A DNA stretch of 64,000 nt from Torulaspora globosa (taxonomy: Eukaryota > Ascomycota > Saccharomycetes > Saccharomycetales > Saccharomycetaceae): positions 496,001 through 560,000 of the forward strand of contig NC_050733.1 in NCBI RefSeq assembly GCF_014133895.1, in the 5' to 3' direction. This document shows, one piece after another, positions 31,412-41,688 of the stretch. The translations under genes and the position numbers were made by a program. The notes under the pieces are model-generated. The model searched no databases, was not told where the DNA came from, and saw only the letters and a list, made by a program, of their open reading frames with translations. Each line of letters opens with the position of its first letter. The first letter of the stretch is position 1.

Positions 31412-32821
31412 CTATTTTCTTCTGGTGAGAATGCTATTGGTCAGAAACTCTAAAGCGGAGCGAGCATCAGATTCAGGCAATGCAGCACGTAGATTACTCA
31501 AGGCCTTATCTCTGTAATCTTGTGCCAAGCTCCGAGTTTTGCTAACGCTGTCATATTTTGCAACTGCTCCAGCAGCCCGTTCAACGTCCCCCGGCTGCGA
31601 GAAGTTGCGACGGATTAGAGGGCCAAGCGAAGGGTCTTCTTTCCAAGCATATAGAACTGGGGCAGTCGCAATTCCCAATTTCAGGTCGGCTCCGGCGGGT
31701 TTGCCCAAATCTTTTCCAGCAACCGTAAAGTCTAGCATGTCATCTACGAGTTGGAAGCAGATACCGAGATTTTTCCCAAATTCATAACATTGATCTATGA
31801 CGTTTTCTCTGGCTCCTGATAATATGGCGGCAGCCCGACTTGACTTGGATATTAAGGCGGCTGTCTTGAGATAGGATTTGTGTAAATAATACTCAAAAGC
31901 TGTTTCTATCATTTGATCGTGAGTGATGTTCGCTTCATACTTCACGGGTACATGATATTCGTGAACTTTGTTATCCAGCTTGCCTGATAAAGGTGGCAGC
32001 TCCTTCTTCCCGAACTGGATGGTTGTCGGGTCGCCATCAACAGCTGTATTTTTCAATTGCATAAACTCTCCCTCGACAAGATTGGCAATGCTATTAGACA
32101 TTAGCTCAACTACCTCCGGATTCCTTAACCTCGAGATAGAGACTGTCGCACGGCCTAAGAGAAAATCACCACCAAGCACAGCCATCTTATTAGTAAACGC
32201 TATGTTACCGCTAGGTCTTCCTCTTCTCGTATCTGAATGATCTATGACATCGTCATGAAGTAAAGAAGCTGTATGAATCATTTCCACAATTTCAGCAAGT
32301 CTCCTTTGCTTGGGTAGTATTCCCCTTTCTTGGTCAAACGTTGCTTGCGGTAGTGGTTCAGGCCCTTTAGTAAGAGGATTCAACGGCTTGATGCCATGAA
32401 GCACATGCAAGGGAGAAAAGTTGCGGACCGGTTGTTCAAATAATAGCATATGAGGCGGTTTGGAGTAAACTGGGTCCTCGGGAACATCCTCTGAGTCCAC
32501 CTTGACGTGATCCCGCTGATTGAGCGGTATTGCCGCTAGCGCTCGAGAAAGCAACAAAACAAGCAGAGGACGCACCTTCTTTCCCTCCGCTTCAAAATAA
32601 TAACTGGTAACTCTGTTTAAAGTTGGATGTCCGGAACCTATTAGAGCCATGATGTTCTTCGCTAGCGTGTTCATTTCATTCGAAACCAGAGATACAGGAT
32701 TGCTCAACATAATCTTCGGCGTAACGAGTCTACTGGCAGCCGCTAAAGCTGTAGCAAACGAAGATTTGTGTCGACAAAGCCGGTAAGCATTTCTCTTGCA
32801 ATATAAGCCACCTTTAAACAT
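31412..32821 (-). CDS. COQ1: Mitochondrial hexaprenyl pyrophosphate synthase
   Basis: A 469-residue trans-prenyltransferase (about 473 in S. cerevisiae) that makes the polyprenyl tail of ubiquinone. The N-terminus is basic, Ser/Ala-rich and free of acidic residues (MFKGGLYCKRNAYRLCRHKS), typical of a matrix-targeting sequence. The first aspartate-rich motif is LLHDDVIDHSDTRRG with D190, D191 and D194; the second is QLVDDMLDF. GEGKKVRP-type substrate contacts appear as AEGKKVRPLLVLL. It is divergent from RER2 with 288 bases between the starts. Confidence 0.96.
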   Translation of the reverse strand: MFKGGLYCKRNAYRLCRHKSSFATALAAASRLVTPKIMLSNPVSLVSNEMNTLAKNIMALIGSGHPTLNRVTSYYFEAEGKKVRPLLVLLLSRALAAIPLNQRDHVKVDSEDVPEDPVYSKPPHMLLFEQPVRNFSPLHVLHGIKPLNPLTKGPEPLPQATFDQERGILPKQRRLAEIVEMIHTASLLHDDVIDHSDTRRGRPSGNIAFTNKMAVLGGDFLLGRATVSISRLRNPEVVELMSNSIANLVEGEFMQLKNTAVDGDPTTIQFGKKELPPLSGKLDNKVHEYHVPVKYEANITHDQMIETAFEYYLHKSYLKTAALISKSSRAAAILSGARENVIDQCYEFGKNLGICFQLVDDMLDFTVAGKDLGKPAGADLKLGIATAPVLYAWKEDPSLGPLIRRNFSQPGDVERAAGAVAKYDSVSKTRSLAQDYRDKALSNLRAALPESDARSALEFLTNSILTRRK

Positions 32822-33109
32822 GTCCCCCTGTCAGATGTGACCTCTCTCTGTGTTTGTGTTCTGAAGTTGATAAATTCGAAGACCGCTATTGAAAATTTAG
32901 ACTGTCCCCCCTCCGTTATTGCTGGAAAAATGCACGGCGCCAACGCCAACAAAACCTGAACGAATAAGTAGGCTTTGGAGATCATATTGATAGATACATA
33001 AAGTCCATTTTCCAGCTGACCCTGCTTATATTTCTTCTGTACATTAGTGTCGTGATACCCTTTGTTTCAAGGGCTATTCTGTTCAAGGAGACCACGTTAA
33101 CTAGAGAGG

Positions 33110-33961
33110 ATGGAGGCCAATACCATGATCCCTGGTTTTTCAATCGCATCAGAGTGGATAAAGAATATCTTCTCCCGCACAATAAGATCATCAAACTGTG
33201 TTCCTAAGCATGTCGGATTTGTGATGGACGGTAACAGACGGTATGCCCGGAAGAATGATATTGAAATAAAAGAAGGTCATGAAGCAGGATTTTTGAGCAT
33301 GAGCCAAGTTCTAGAGCTATGCTATGAGGCGGGCGTGAATACGGCAACTGTTTTTGCATTTTCAATTGAGAACTTCAAAAGAAGTCCATCAGAAGTGGAT
33401 CATTTGATGAGATTAGCGCGTGAAAAGATTCGACAGATAGCTGAGCATGGTGAGTTAGCCGAGAGATACGGGGTACGAGTTAAGGTAATTGGAGATCTAA
33501 CGCGACTTCCCAAGAGCGTTTATGAAGATGTGATAGAAACGACTGAAATGACAAAGAATAATACAAGAGCAACTTTAAACATTTGCTTTCCTTACACCAG
33601 CAGAGAAGAGATGCTTCACTCAATCAGAACTCTTGTTGAAGGAGACATTAAAAGTGACGATATAAACGAGGCAAGCCTTGAAAAAAATCTATATACTGGC
33701 GGAGATCCGCCGCTCGAGTTGCTTGTGAGGACGAGTGGTGTTACGAGACTTAGCGATTTCCTTCTGTGGCAAGTGAGTCAGAAAGGCGTGGTGATCGAGC
33801 TATTTGATTGCCTATGGCCTGAATTCGGCCCTTTACGAATGGCATGGGTACTACTGAAGTTCGCTTTCAGGAAATCGTTCTCTGATAAAGAGCATCAGCT
33901 GGAGGATGACGATGGGCCTCTCGAAAGCCAAGATGATGCTCTCAACAAAAAGACTCTGTAG
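33110..33961 (+). CDS. RER2: Cis-prenyltransferase (dehydrodolichyl diphosphate synthase)
   Basis: A 283-residue enzyme (about 286 in S. cerevisiae Rer2; Srt1 is about 343) that extends farnesyl diphosphate with isopentenyl units to make dolichol for protein glycosylation in the ER. Conserved regions are [20 protein letters not shown] with the catalytic aspartate D40, [28 protein letters not shown] and the C-terminal [16 protein letters not shown]. Length and the COQ1-RER2-NTH order (YBR003W-YBR002C-YBR001C) identify it as RER2. The C-terminal tail is acidic and charged. It is convergent with YRB1. Confidence 0.94.
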   Translation: MEANTMIPGFSIASEWIKNIFSRTIRSSNCVPKHVGFVMDGNRRYARKNDIEIKEGHEAGFLSMSQVLELCYEAGVNTATVFAFSIENFKRSPSEVDHLMRLAREKIRQIAEHGELAERYGVRVKVIGDLTRLPKSVYEDVIETTEMTKNNTRATLNICFPYTSREEMLHSIRTLVEGDIKSDDINEASLEKNLYTGGDPPLELLVRTSGVTRLSDFLLWQVSQKGVVIELFDCLWPEFGPLRMAWVLLKFAFRKSFSDKEHQLEDDDGPLESQDDALNKKTL

Positions 33962-34088
33962 AACCTAAGATCCTACTGTGGAGATTTCTCGAATGCACAG
34001 GCGTATATGTGGATCTTTAGTTTCACTATACTTGTACGATATATTTGTGTTTATTTACTTGTGGACCCAAATAACCTTCTTTCCCTAC

Positions 34089-34718
34089 TCAGGCCTTCTT
34101 ATTCATTTCTTGGGCTTTTTCAAACTCCTCCTTGAACTTGTCAGCATTTTCCTTGGAGCCAAATCTGATGGCAAAAGTAAACGCCTCTGGTTCTCCATCA
34201 GAAACATCCACGGTACATGCATAAACCCAGGATCTATCAGAGCCCACGTTTGGCTTCAAAACGTATTCAGGCGCAACAATATGGTTTGCGCAAACTTTCA
34301 GAGTTTTATCCCTTCTCATCAGTAATCTGACCTTCCCGCTGGTTTTGCTCTTCAAAAATTTAACGTCACCAGTGCCTCTCTCCTTCCATTCCTTAGCTTC
34401 CGCATCAAACCTGAACAGCTTGGCTCTAACCTTATACAGCACCTCTTCATCTTCTTCCATGGTCTTAACATCAACCTTCTCTAAATGGACGATTGGTTCA
34501 AAATGAACATCCGGAGACTCTGGGGACTCGTCCTCATCATTTGCATCCGCTTTCTTCTCGCTCTTGGACTCAGCACCTTCTTTTTCTTCTGGTTCCTTCT
34601 TTGGAGCGTCGCTTTTCTTGCCACCAAACATCGAGAACACAGATGCTGTTGGTGGTTTGGAAGTAGCTTCTGCTGCCTTAGGGGCCTCTAATGGTTTACT
34701 ATCACCGGTTTCAGACAT
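34089..34718 (-). CDS. YRB1: Ran-binding protein 1 (Yrb1)
   Basis: A 209-residue protein (about 201 in S. cerevisiae) that binds Ran-GTP and stimulates GTP hydrolysis in nuclear transport. The first 65 residues are charged and Lys/Glu-rich; the Ran-binding domain runs from about [23 protein letters not shown] to the end. It includes the conserved [22 protein letters not shown] and [12 protein letters not shown] segments and the C-terminal [19 protein letters not shown]. Neighbours YRB1 and NTH1 are YDR002W-YDR001C in S. cerevisiae. Confidence 0.96.
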   Translation of the reverse strand: MSETGDSKPLEAPKAAEATSKPPTASVFSMFGGKKSDAPKKEPEEKEGAESKSEKKADANDEDESPESPDVHFEPIVHLEKVDVKTMEEDEEVLYKVRAKLFRFDAEAKEWKERGTGDVKFLKSKTSGKVRLLMRRDKTLKVCANHIVAPEYVLKPNVGSDRSWVYACTVDVSDGEPEAFTFAIRFGSKENADKFKEEFEKAQEMNKKA

Positions 34719-36167
34719 TGCTCTGTTATTATATGTTCAATTTCTTACTCCTTGGAAAGGTACGTCAAAGAGTTCCTATAGAAGGATTTCAAACGATACA
34801 ACTTAGTTTAGATGAAGCAGATTGGCGCTGTTTGGTCAATACCAAAATTTTTTTGACATCGCATCCAGATCATTATTCACGTAAATTTGCTCTACGCCTT
34901 CGACGAAACTCGCTGTGCTTCTCTCGTCGTTCACCAGCTGTGTTGTCATGGGAACAGTTTTCTGCATTTGAGCACGCTTATCAAGACTTCCTTATATGCT
35001 TAACCGAAGTTCCAAAACGGACGAAAGCCGCCCTCCGGCCCTTTCGATCATCTTTTCATTCACAATTGCTTGTACCTACTTGACTCAATGACAGTGTGGA
35101 TGAAATTTGACGATCTAATCAAAATTTGACAGTATTGTAGAACTAGACTGTTATACAGCAATCAAACTGGTTTTCCATTACTTTGTAGACGAAAGACGGA
35201 AGATTTAGCAATTTAGTTGCCAGGCCGCAATACAATCAAGAACCCGCTGACCAGGGACAACAGACCATGCAAGCGATCCCGCAGAATAGAAGGTAGGTTC
35301 AGAACTTGAACAGGAGATAGAGGCTAGAATGCGACACTCATAAGGTAGGTGATCAGTAGCGAAAAACTGCTTTAAGCGGTCATTGCCGATCCACCACATT
35401 GCATCTATGGCGTGCCGGGCAAATCGTCAAGTTGTTCGAGTAAGAAGCGATTATAACGAGAGAGAATGGATTATACCCAGCGCGGTCTGAGCGAAACTTT
35501 CTTCCAAATTCACTAAGCGGGCTGCAAAGCTGGTCGATTCTTCAAGATTGCTTCGAATGTTCGAAATGATAAATCTCGTTTGTAGTCTAGCGTACGCAGT
35601 GTTCCTCGAGGCGCTAACGAGGCGCAAAATCTAGACATAATCTGAAGAAACAACACAAATTTTGCAGCGTTACTGTTGAAAAATCGCCCCGTGCTACTTA
35701 CTGATCGAAGGCGCTGAGTACTAAACTTGTGAGATCGATAGCGACAGCGACGGAAAAAGATACGAGGAAGCAGCACTTCTCCTTGGGTATCATGTCGTGT
35801 GGACACAAGATCGACGGCCGCTTTGCTTTTTCGATGAGAAATTGGCTGAGATCAGTAAGCTTTCTTTGACGCATATCACTTTAATCATGAAATATTGCGA
35901 GTGGTTTTCTCATTTCCACGTTTGTTTCTTCCTTGCTTTTCTTTTCGCTGAAATTGCTTTTGTCTCCGTCGTTGAATCCTATTTTTTAAGGATTCAAATT
36001 TCAGGATTGGCAGATCGATAAAAGTACAAGCATCGAACATAAACTGGGTGATCAAGAGTTCAGTGTAGGTCAGAAATCCATACAATAGTGAGTTTCAACT
36101 ATCGGCCCTTGGTCATCGTCATTTTCGGTTTAAATTCGGCTTTTTTTCGTTTTTAATTCGTTGAGAT
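34719..36167. other. Long divergent intergenic region YRB1/NTH1
   Basis: 1,449 bases with no supported gene. One Gcn4-type TGACTCA at 35081-35087 is seen. No AGGGG/CCCCT stress element is evident by eye, although S. cerevisiae NTH1 is stress-induced through such sites. Pyrimidine-rich tracts precede NTH1 (36130-36155). Confidence 0.5.
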
Positions 36168-38684
36168 ATGGTCGATTTAACTACCCGTCCACCAACAAGC
36201 CCTCCGGATTCCAAACCAGTGAGTGCTCGGCCAAGGAGGTCCTCTTCTCAGACTTCGCCGGTCGATCCACCATTTTTAGTGTTGCGTCCGCCTAAGGGAT
36301 CTCAAGGCTCGGCTTTTGATTATGCTTCCTCGCCAAACGGTGGTCATCGCAGGACTTCTTCTCAAACATCTCCTCATGATACATCCGAACCTTTAAGTTT
36401 CAGGAATTATCGTCGCAGAACCTCGTCGCAAAGCTCCCATTCGTCTTTAGATGGGAAAGAACAGAATTCATCACAGCGTCCAAGAAGAATGTCGTCTTTG
36501 AAGGACTTTTTTGATCCCTTCTCTACTGCGGAGATTTATTATGGTCCCTCTACAGATCCAAGAAAGCAAAAGACGTCTCATAAGCTCAACAGAACAAGGA
36601 CAATGAGTGTCTTTGGAAACACTTCGGATTCCAAGAGGTTCAATCAATCCCAATATCATTTGCAAAGACGTGGATCAGAAGATGACAGTTATTTGAGTAG
36701 TAAGGGAAATCGACGTTTCTTCATCGAGGATGTCGATAGAACTTTAGACGAGTTATTGAAAAGCGAAGATACTGATAGTAATTTTCAAATAACCATTGAA
36801 GATACTGGGCCTAAAGTTATCAAGGTTGGTACCGCTAACTCAAACGGATATAAATATGTTAACGTTAGAGGTACTTATATGTTGTCCAATCTTTTGCAGG
36901 AGCTGACTATCGCCAAGAGTTTTGGTAGGCACCAGATTATATTAGATGAGGCGAGGATTAACGAAAATCCTGTCAACAGATTGGCACGGTTGATTGCTAC
37001 CCAATTTTGGAACAATTTAACGAGAAGAATCGATTTAAATAACATCGGCGAAATCGCGAGAGATTCTAAGGTTGATACGCCGGGAGCTCAAAACCCCAGA
37101 GTCTATGTTCCCTACAACTGCCCAGATCAGTACGAATTTTACATTCAAGCTTCGCAAATGCATCCTTCTTTAAAGTTGGAAGTCGAGTATTTGCCCAAGA
37201 ATATCACTCCTGAGTATGTCAAGTCCATTAATGAAACGCCTGGTCTATTAGCGCTAGCAATGGAGGAACATGTAAATCCATCGACTGGTGAAAAGACTTT
37301 GATTGGTTATCCCTATGCTGTTCCTGGTGGTAGGTTCAATGAGTTGTACGGCTGGGATTCCTACATGATGGCGCTAGGTCTGTTGGAGAACAACAATATT
37401 GATGTCGCCAGAGGCATGGTTGAGCATTTCATATTTGAGATTGAGCACTATGGTAAGATTCTAAACGCTAATAGAAGTTACTACTTATGCAGATCCCAAC
37501 CGCCCTTTCTGACCGATATGGCCTTACAGATATACAGAAAGACCGGAGGCGATAATAACCCTAATGCTGTTGATCTGGTGAAGAGAGCGTTTGTCGCAGC
37601 AATCAAAGAATACAAAACAGTTTGGATGGCTTCTCCAAGACTAGACCCTGAAACTGGTTTGTCCTGTTATCATCCTAACGGTTTAGGCGTTCCGCCAGAG
37701 ACTGAGGCCGATCATTTTGACTCGATTCTCGTCTTCTATATGAAGAAATACAATCTATCCCGGGAGGGTTTCATCGAGAAGTATAACAATGGTGAAATTC
37801 AAGAACCTGCTTTAGATGAGTTTTTCTTGCATGATCGAGGTGTGAGAGAGTCTGGTCATGACACCACTTATAGATTTGAAGGTGTTTGTGCCTATTTGGC
37901 CACTATCGATCTGAACTCATTGCTGTACAAATACGAGAGGGATATTGCGGATGTAATTGAGAAGTTTTTTGACAACGAGTATCATGATCCGCTTGATGAC
38001 AGCGTAACTGATGCCCAGCACTGGAGAGATCTTGCTGAAAAGAGGAAGAACAACATAACAAAGTATATGTGGGATGAAGAAACGGGATTTTTCTTTGACT
38101 ACAACGTCGCAGCGAAGCAAAGAACATCATACGAGTCGGCCACCACATTCTGGGCGCTCTGGGCTGGTCTTGCGACAGAGGAACAGGCAAAAATCATGGT
38201 AGAGAAAGCTCTTCCACCACTAGAGATGTTAGGTGGAGTTGTTGCCTGCACTGAGAGGTCAAGAGGCCCATTATCTATTCAAAGGCCTTCCAGACAGTGG
38301 GATTATCCTTACGGTTGGGCACCACATCAGATTTTGGCATGGCAGGGTCTTTGCGAGTACGGTTATGTTGCCGTCGCCACCAGGTTAGCCTATAGGTGGC
38401 TGTATATCATGACGAAGGCATTTGTGGACTATAATGGTATCGTCGTGGAGAAATATGATGTGACAAGAGGTACTGACCCTCATCGTGTCGACGCAGAATA
38501 TGGGAATCAGGGTGCCGATTTCAAAGGAGTGGCAACGGAAGGCTTTGGTTGGGTTAACGCCAGTTATGTTTTGGGATTAAAGTACATGAACAGTCATGCT
38601 AGAAGGGCCTTGGGGGCTTGCATTCCTCCTGTTCCTTTTTTCCAGAGTTTGAAAGCCTCGGAAAGGAAATTGTATAGCGTCTAG
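36168..38684 (+). CDS. NTH1: Neutral trehalase
   Basis: An 838-residue GH37 enzyme that splits trehalose into two glucoses in the cytosol (S. cerevisiae Nth1 about 751, Nth2 about 780). Signature 1 PGGRFNELYGWDSY is at residues 386-399 and signature 2 QWDYPYGWAP at 710-719. The EF-hand-like calcium motif DTDSNFQITIEDTG (about 201-214) is present, as in Ca2+/14-3-3-dependent trehalases. The N-terminal 180 residues are Ser-rich with five RRxS protein kinase A-type sites (S26, S64, S86, S109, S170), so activation by phosphorylation and Bmh binding is expected. The longer N-terminus accounts for the extra length. It stands for both S. cerevisiae NTH1 and NTH2, which flank CEN4 and CEN2. Confidence 0.97.
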   Translation: MVDLTTRPPTSPPDSKPVSARPRRSSSQTSPVDPPFLVLRPPKGSQGSAFDYASSPNGGHRRTSSQTSPHDTSEPLSFRNYRRRTSSQSSHSSLDGKEQNSSQRPRRMSSLKDFFDPFSTAEIYYGPSTDPRKQKTSHKLNRTRTMSVFGNTSDSKRFNQSQYHLQRRGSEDDSYLSSKGNRRFFIEDVDRTLDELLKSEDTDSNFQITIEDTGPKVIKVGTANSNGYKYVNVRGTYMLSNLLQELTIAKSFGRHQIILDEARINENPVNRLARLIATQFWNNLTRRIDLNNIGEIARDSKVDTPGAQNPRVYVPYNCPDQYEFYIQASQMHPSLKLEVEYLPKNITPEYVKSINETPGLLALAMEEHVNPSTGEKTLIGYPYAVPGGRFNELYGWDSYMMALGLLENNNIDVARGMVEHFIFEIEHYGKILNANRSYYLCRSQPPFLTDMALQIYRKTGGDNNPNAVDLVKRAFVAAIKEYKTVWMASPRLDPETGLSCYHPNGLGVPPETEADHFDSILVFYMKKYNLSREGFIEKYNNGEIQEPALDEFFLHDRGVRESGHDTTYRFEGVCAYLATIDLNSLLYKYERDIADVIEKFFDNEYHDPLDDSVTDAQHWRDLAEKRKNNITKYMWDEETGFFFDYNVAAKQRTSYESATTFWALWAGLATEEQAKIMVEKALPPLEMLGGVVACTERSRGPLSIQRPSRQWDYPYGWAPHQILAWQGLCEYGYVAVATRLAYRWLYIMTKAFVDYNGIVVEKYDVTRGTDPHRVDAEYGNQGADFKGVATEGFGWVNASYVLGLKYMNSHARRALGACIPPVPFFQSLKASERKLYSV

Positions 38685-38822
38685 ATAGGGTAGCAGCATA
38701 TTAATTAATTCTTTCTACATGGATACAATAATATAGTAAAGGTGCGATAATTTATGGCTGCTAACTTAAAACAAAGAGAAACGAGAAAAACAAAAAGTAT
38801 ATACGTTTTATCCAGAAAACCT

Positions 38823-38840
38823 TTTCGGAAAGCACAAACA
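38823..38840 (-). promoter_or_regulatory. CDEIII, CBF3-binding element
   Basis: The minus strand reads TGTTTGTGCTTTCCGAAA, which matches the S. cerevisiae CDEIII consensus TGTTTnTGnTTTCCGAAA at all fixed positions, including the essential central CCG. It is the only such match I noticed in the window. Confidence 0.92.
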
Positions 38841-38990
38841 AATGCGTGTTGTAACAATTCCGAGATAAAACATTAGGAATAAAAATTATCTGTTTAGTAA
38901 AATTGCATTTCCATATTACATAACTTGAAATTAAATAACGTTTATATGTATAGCCGAATAATTTATTTTTTTAATCAGCTGCTGAATTTT
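38823..38990 (-). other. Point centromere (CEN): CDEIII with adjacent AT-rich CDEII-like DNA
   Basis: A complete CDEIII motif on the minus strand (38823-38840) is followed on its 5' side (higher coordinates) by AT-rich DNA: 38843-38975 is about 77% A+T, highest toward 38960-38975. This is where the centromere is expected, since NTH1/NTH2 and RMD1/ECM15 flank CEN4 and CEN2 in S. cerevisiae. A perfect CDEI (CAYGTGAY on the plus strand) is not found. The best nearby strings are CATATTAC at 38912-38919 (6 of 8, about 71 bp away) and the E-box-like CAGCTG at 38976-38981 (about 135 bp). The right limit is therefore approximate. Confidence 0.85.
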
Positions 38991-39615
38991 CCACGCCTAT
39001 ACTAGAGAACTGCCCAATCTTACGGGAAGCGAAGGCTCTCCGTTTAGCGTTATCCTACTAATTTCAGCCACGATCCAACATTCCATCGCTATCACTGTTG
39101 ACCTTTCGTATCTTCGCCTTTCATTTACCCCTTCGGCAAGAAGAAAACTGGTTTGTTCAGTGTATATACATTATCGCTGAGATTAACAGCTATAACAGTT
39201 AACAACTAGATGCTCATCTAGCCATTGAATATTCTTGGATAACATTATTCTTCTTGGGGTTGGTGTATTTTAACGTTTTGTTCTCATTTTACGTGATACG
39301 TCTATATGATGCGATCAATACAACCCACAAACTCCAATACCGTAAAAGAGGCGGAAGAACTGAAGACAATGACAAATAATAGTAAGTTGCTACGATGTCA
39401 TAGGCACGATCGTAAATACTGGCGATCTTCATCGCACTATTGCTTAGATACTGTGCTTGCTTCGTGTTCAACTCAATACTCACGCATCACGATTTTTCAG
39501 GCAACATTGCGAGAGGAAGCGATTGAGGGTATACCCAGAAAAGGGACGGATTGCTAAAAAACCGAAAGATAGAAGAGCTCAACAAGAAAATAAGTGTGGA
39601 ATCAATTGAGTTAGG
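38991..39615. other. Pericentromeric intergenic DNA between CEN and ECM15
   Basis: About 625 bases with no supported gene or RNA. A TACGTGAT string at 39290-39297 differs by one base from a CDEI in the right orientation but lies about 450 bases from the CDEIII. Confidence 0.5.
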
Positions 39616-39936
39616 ATGCCCAAAATCTACTGCCTAGTCGACGTTTGTATGGTCCCCATCGGAACTGCCTCAGCCAGTGTCTCCGATTTCGTTACCTTGA
39701 TCGAAAGGAAAATACGTGAAAGTCCTTTAAAAAGCACCTTGCACAGTGCTGGTACTACAATCGAGGGCCCTTGGGATGATGTCTTCACCTTGCTTGGAGA
39801 AATTCACGAGTTTGCACATGAAAGCGGATATGTTAGAATCCAAACATCTATGAGAGTTGGAACCAGAACCGATAAGCATCAGACGGCCGCAGATAAAGTC
39901 GAAACTGTTCTGAAGAAGCTTGGAGAAAGTCAATGA
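39616..39936 (+). CDS. ECM15: Ecm15, UPF0045/MTH1187-family protein
   Basis: A 106-residue protein (about 104 in S. cerevisiae Ecm15, YBL001C). It belongs to a small ferredoxin-like-fold family (MTH1187/YkoF-like) that forms tetramers. The precise function is unknown; in yeast it was found in a cell-wall screen. Conserved family features are the N-terminal [18 protein letters not shown], with the IG-T turn before the first helix, the central [15 protein letters not shown] and the C-terminal [11 protein letters not shown]. It is the first gene on this side of the centromere, matching its place next to CEN2. Confidence 0.93.
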   Translation: MPKIYCLVDVCMVPIGTASASVSDFVTLIERKIRESPLKSTLHSAGTTIEGPWDDVFTLLGEIHEFAHESGYVRIQTSMRVGTRTDKHQTAADKVETVLKKLGESQ

Positions 39937-40215
39937 GGGCCAGCTTCCTTTATTGCTAGAAATCACCAAACATTCTTCGATATGCATACATATATAAAAT
40001 CACTACTGATATGCCAAGTTTTCAAAAGAATCTCGCTAAATATAACTCCCTAAAGGTAGCACCACGAACCGACTTCGAAAGATGCAATACCCATTAATTG
40101 ATCATTTCAAATGAAAGCCCTATTCGTTCCGGTATGCTACAATCACACCGCGCAAGGGCCTTCCCCAGTACAACAAAAAGATAGCCTGGATCCCACCTGT
40201 AAACCGATGATGTCT

Positions 40216-40614
40216 CTAAGCTTGAGAAGATGCGGAAGAATACTTGGTAACAGCTCTAGTACCTTCAGAAACAGCATGTTTGGCAAGCTCACCTGGCAAG
40301 ATCAACCTGACAGCAGTTTGAATTTCTCTTGCTGAAATAGTAGATTTCTTGTTGTAGGCAGCTAATTTTGAAGCCTCGGTGGCGATTCTCTCGAAGATAT
40401 CATTAACAAAGGAGTTCAAAATCGACATGGATTTTTGAGAAATACCAGTATCTGGGTGAGTTTGTTTCAAGACTTTGTAAATGTAAGAGGAGTAGGTCTC
40501 CTTTCTTACCCTCACTTTCTTTTTGGCTTCAGTACTTGGAGCAGTTTTCTTGGCAGCCGGCTTCTTCTCAGCTGGAGCTTTGGAAGCTGGCTTTTTCTCG
40601 GCCTTAGCAGACAT
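40216..40614 (-). CDS. HTB2: Histone H2B
   Basis: A 132-residue H2B with a lysine/alanine-rich tail ([22 protein letters not shown]), the histone fold from about residue 38, and the C-terminal helix ending [12 protein letters not shown], which includes the ubiquitylated lysine in VTKYSS. It is divergent from H2A. The place beside ECM15 fits S. cerevisiae HTB2 (YBL002W). Only one H2A-H2B pair is in this window; whether a second pair exists elsewhere cannot be seen. Confidence 0.98.
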   Translation of the reverse strand: MSAKAEKKPASKAPAEKKPAAKKTAPSTEAKKKVRVRKETYSSYIYKVLKQTHPDTGISQKSMSILNSFVNDIFERIATEASKLAAYNKKSTISAREIQTAVRLILPGELAKHAVSEGTRAVTKYSSASSQA

Positions 40615-41129
40615 GATGGATAGTTATCGTCGGTAGTTCCTTTCTTTCACTTCAAAGAAACCAAGCTTGTGACTGATCATTTAAATGATGACTGCGGAAA
40701 ATGCCTGAGCCCTTTTATATACCGAGCTTTTTGTTTAGTCACGGGGAAGTCCACGCTTGCTGTCGTCGTTGCGCGCCATGCTCAAAACGCGTCGTGCACA
40801 TTGAAGCGCCTACTTTTCGCCACATGAAAAAACAGAGTCCGCCGCGAAGCATTGAGAACAGCAGTCAAAGGTGTTCCGATAATTTCTCACCTTGCAACGC
40901 GAAAGTAGCAGCACGGTTAATTTGTTAGTTAACGCGCCAAAACAAGCAGATCAACAAAGTGACTTATGGCGTCCCTAGGTGAGATGCAGATGATATTTGC
41001 GGTAAATAGATATACATATATAACAAGGACGGCTCGACTCAAGTTGTGCCTTCTGTCTCTTATTCTACTCTCTTGCGTTTCCCCTCCGGTTTCTTGTTCT
41101 GACGATACAGATAACTATAGTATATTACA
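40615..41129. promoter_or_regulatory. Divergent H2A-H2B promoter with Spt10-type elements
   Basis: 515 bases. A complete RTTCC-N6-TTCNC match, GTTCCGATAATTTCTC, is at 40873-40888. A second element with one mismatch, GCGAAGCATTGAGAAC, is at 40844-40859 in the opposite orientation, and it also fits the older histone UAS pattern GCGAAAAANTNRGAAC at 14 of 16 positions. An MCB-like ACGCGT lies at 40787-40792. TATA boxes are TATATAAAAGG read toward HTB (near 40712-40722) and TATATAA near 41017 toward HTA. Confidence 0.8.
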
Positions 41130-41528
41130 ATGTCTGGTGGTAAAGGTGGTAAAGCTGGCTCTGCTGCTAAAGCTTCTCAATCCAGATCAGCTAAAGCTGG
41201 TCTAACGTTCCCAGTTGGTAGAGTTCACAGATTGCTCAGAAGGGGTAACTATGCGCAAAGAATTGGTTCAGGTGCTCCAGTTTACTTGACTGCCGTTTTG
41301 GAGTATTTAGCCGCTGAAATTTTGGAATTGGCAGGAAATGCCGCTAGAGACAACAAGAAGACAAGAATCATTCCAAGACATTTGCAGCTGGCTATAAGAA
41401 ATGATGATGAATTGAACAAACTTCTAGGTAATGTTACCATTGCTCAAGGTGGTGTCTTGCCAAACATCCACCAAAACTTATTGCCAAAGAAATCCGCTAA
41501 ACCGGGTCAGGCCTCTCAAGAGTTATAA
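41130..41528 (+). CDS. HTA2: Histone H2A
   Basis: A 132-residue H2A with the conserved fold ([22 protein letters not shown]) and the C-terminal SQEL motif, so it is the H2A.X-like yeast form whose serine is phosphorylated by Mec1/Tel1 at DNA breaks. Codon bias is strong. It pairs with the divergent H2B; the position fits YBL003C. Confidence 0.98.
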   Translation: MSGGKGGKAGSAAKASQSRSAKAGLTFPVGRVHRLLRRGNYAQRIGSGAPVYLTAVLEYLAAEILELAGNAARDNKKTRIIPRHLQLAIRNDDELNKLLGNVTIAQGGVLPNIHQNLLPKKSAKPGQASQEL

Positions 41529-41688
41529 GTGTCTTGAAAGATCTCAGAGAACGCTTAGAAGGGTTTATGATGTATAGGGTTTGATACAGAGAACGGTTGC
41601 TATCTTTGTTTGTAATTTTATTGATTTCCATTTGAATGAATTTTGTACATAGGTGATTTAGAGACGATAGTACGACGGAAGTGGAATA

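Noticed and set aside
32743..32985. 80-codon frame with a signal-peptide-like start overlapping the 5' end of COQ1
   Set aside because: It overlaps the COQ1 start on the same strand and covers its promoter; no domain or family resemblance.
34691..35083. 130-codon plus-strand frame upstream of YRB1
   Set aside because: It starts inside YRB1 antisense, has no known features and its composition is not protein-like.
39290..39297. TACGTGAT as the CDEI of the centromere
   Set aside because: It has one mismatch to consensus and is about 450 bp from the CDEIII, far more than CDEII lengths known in yeasts (about 80-165 bp).
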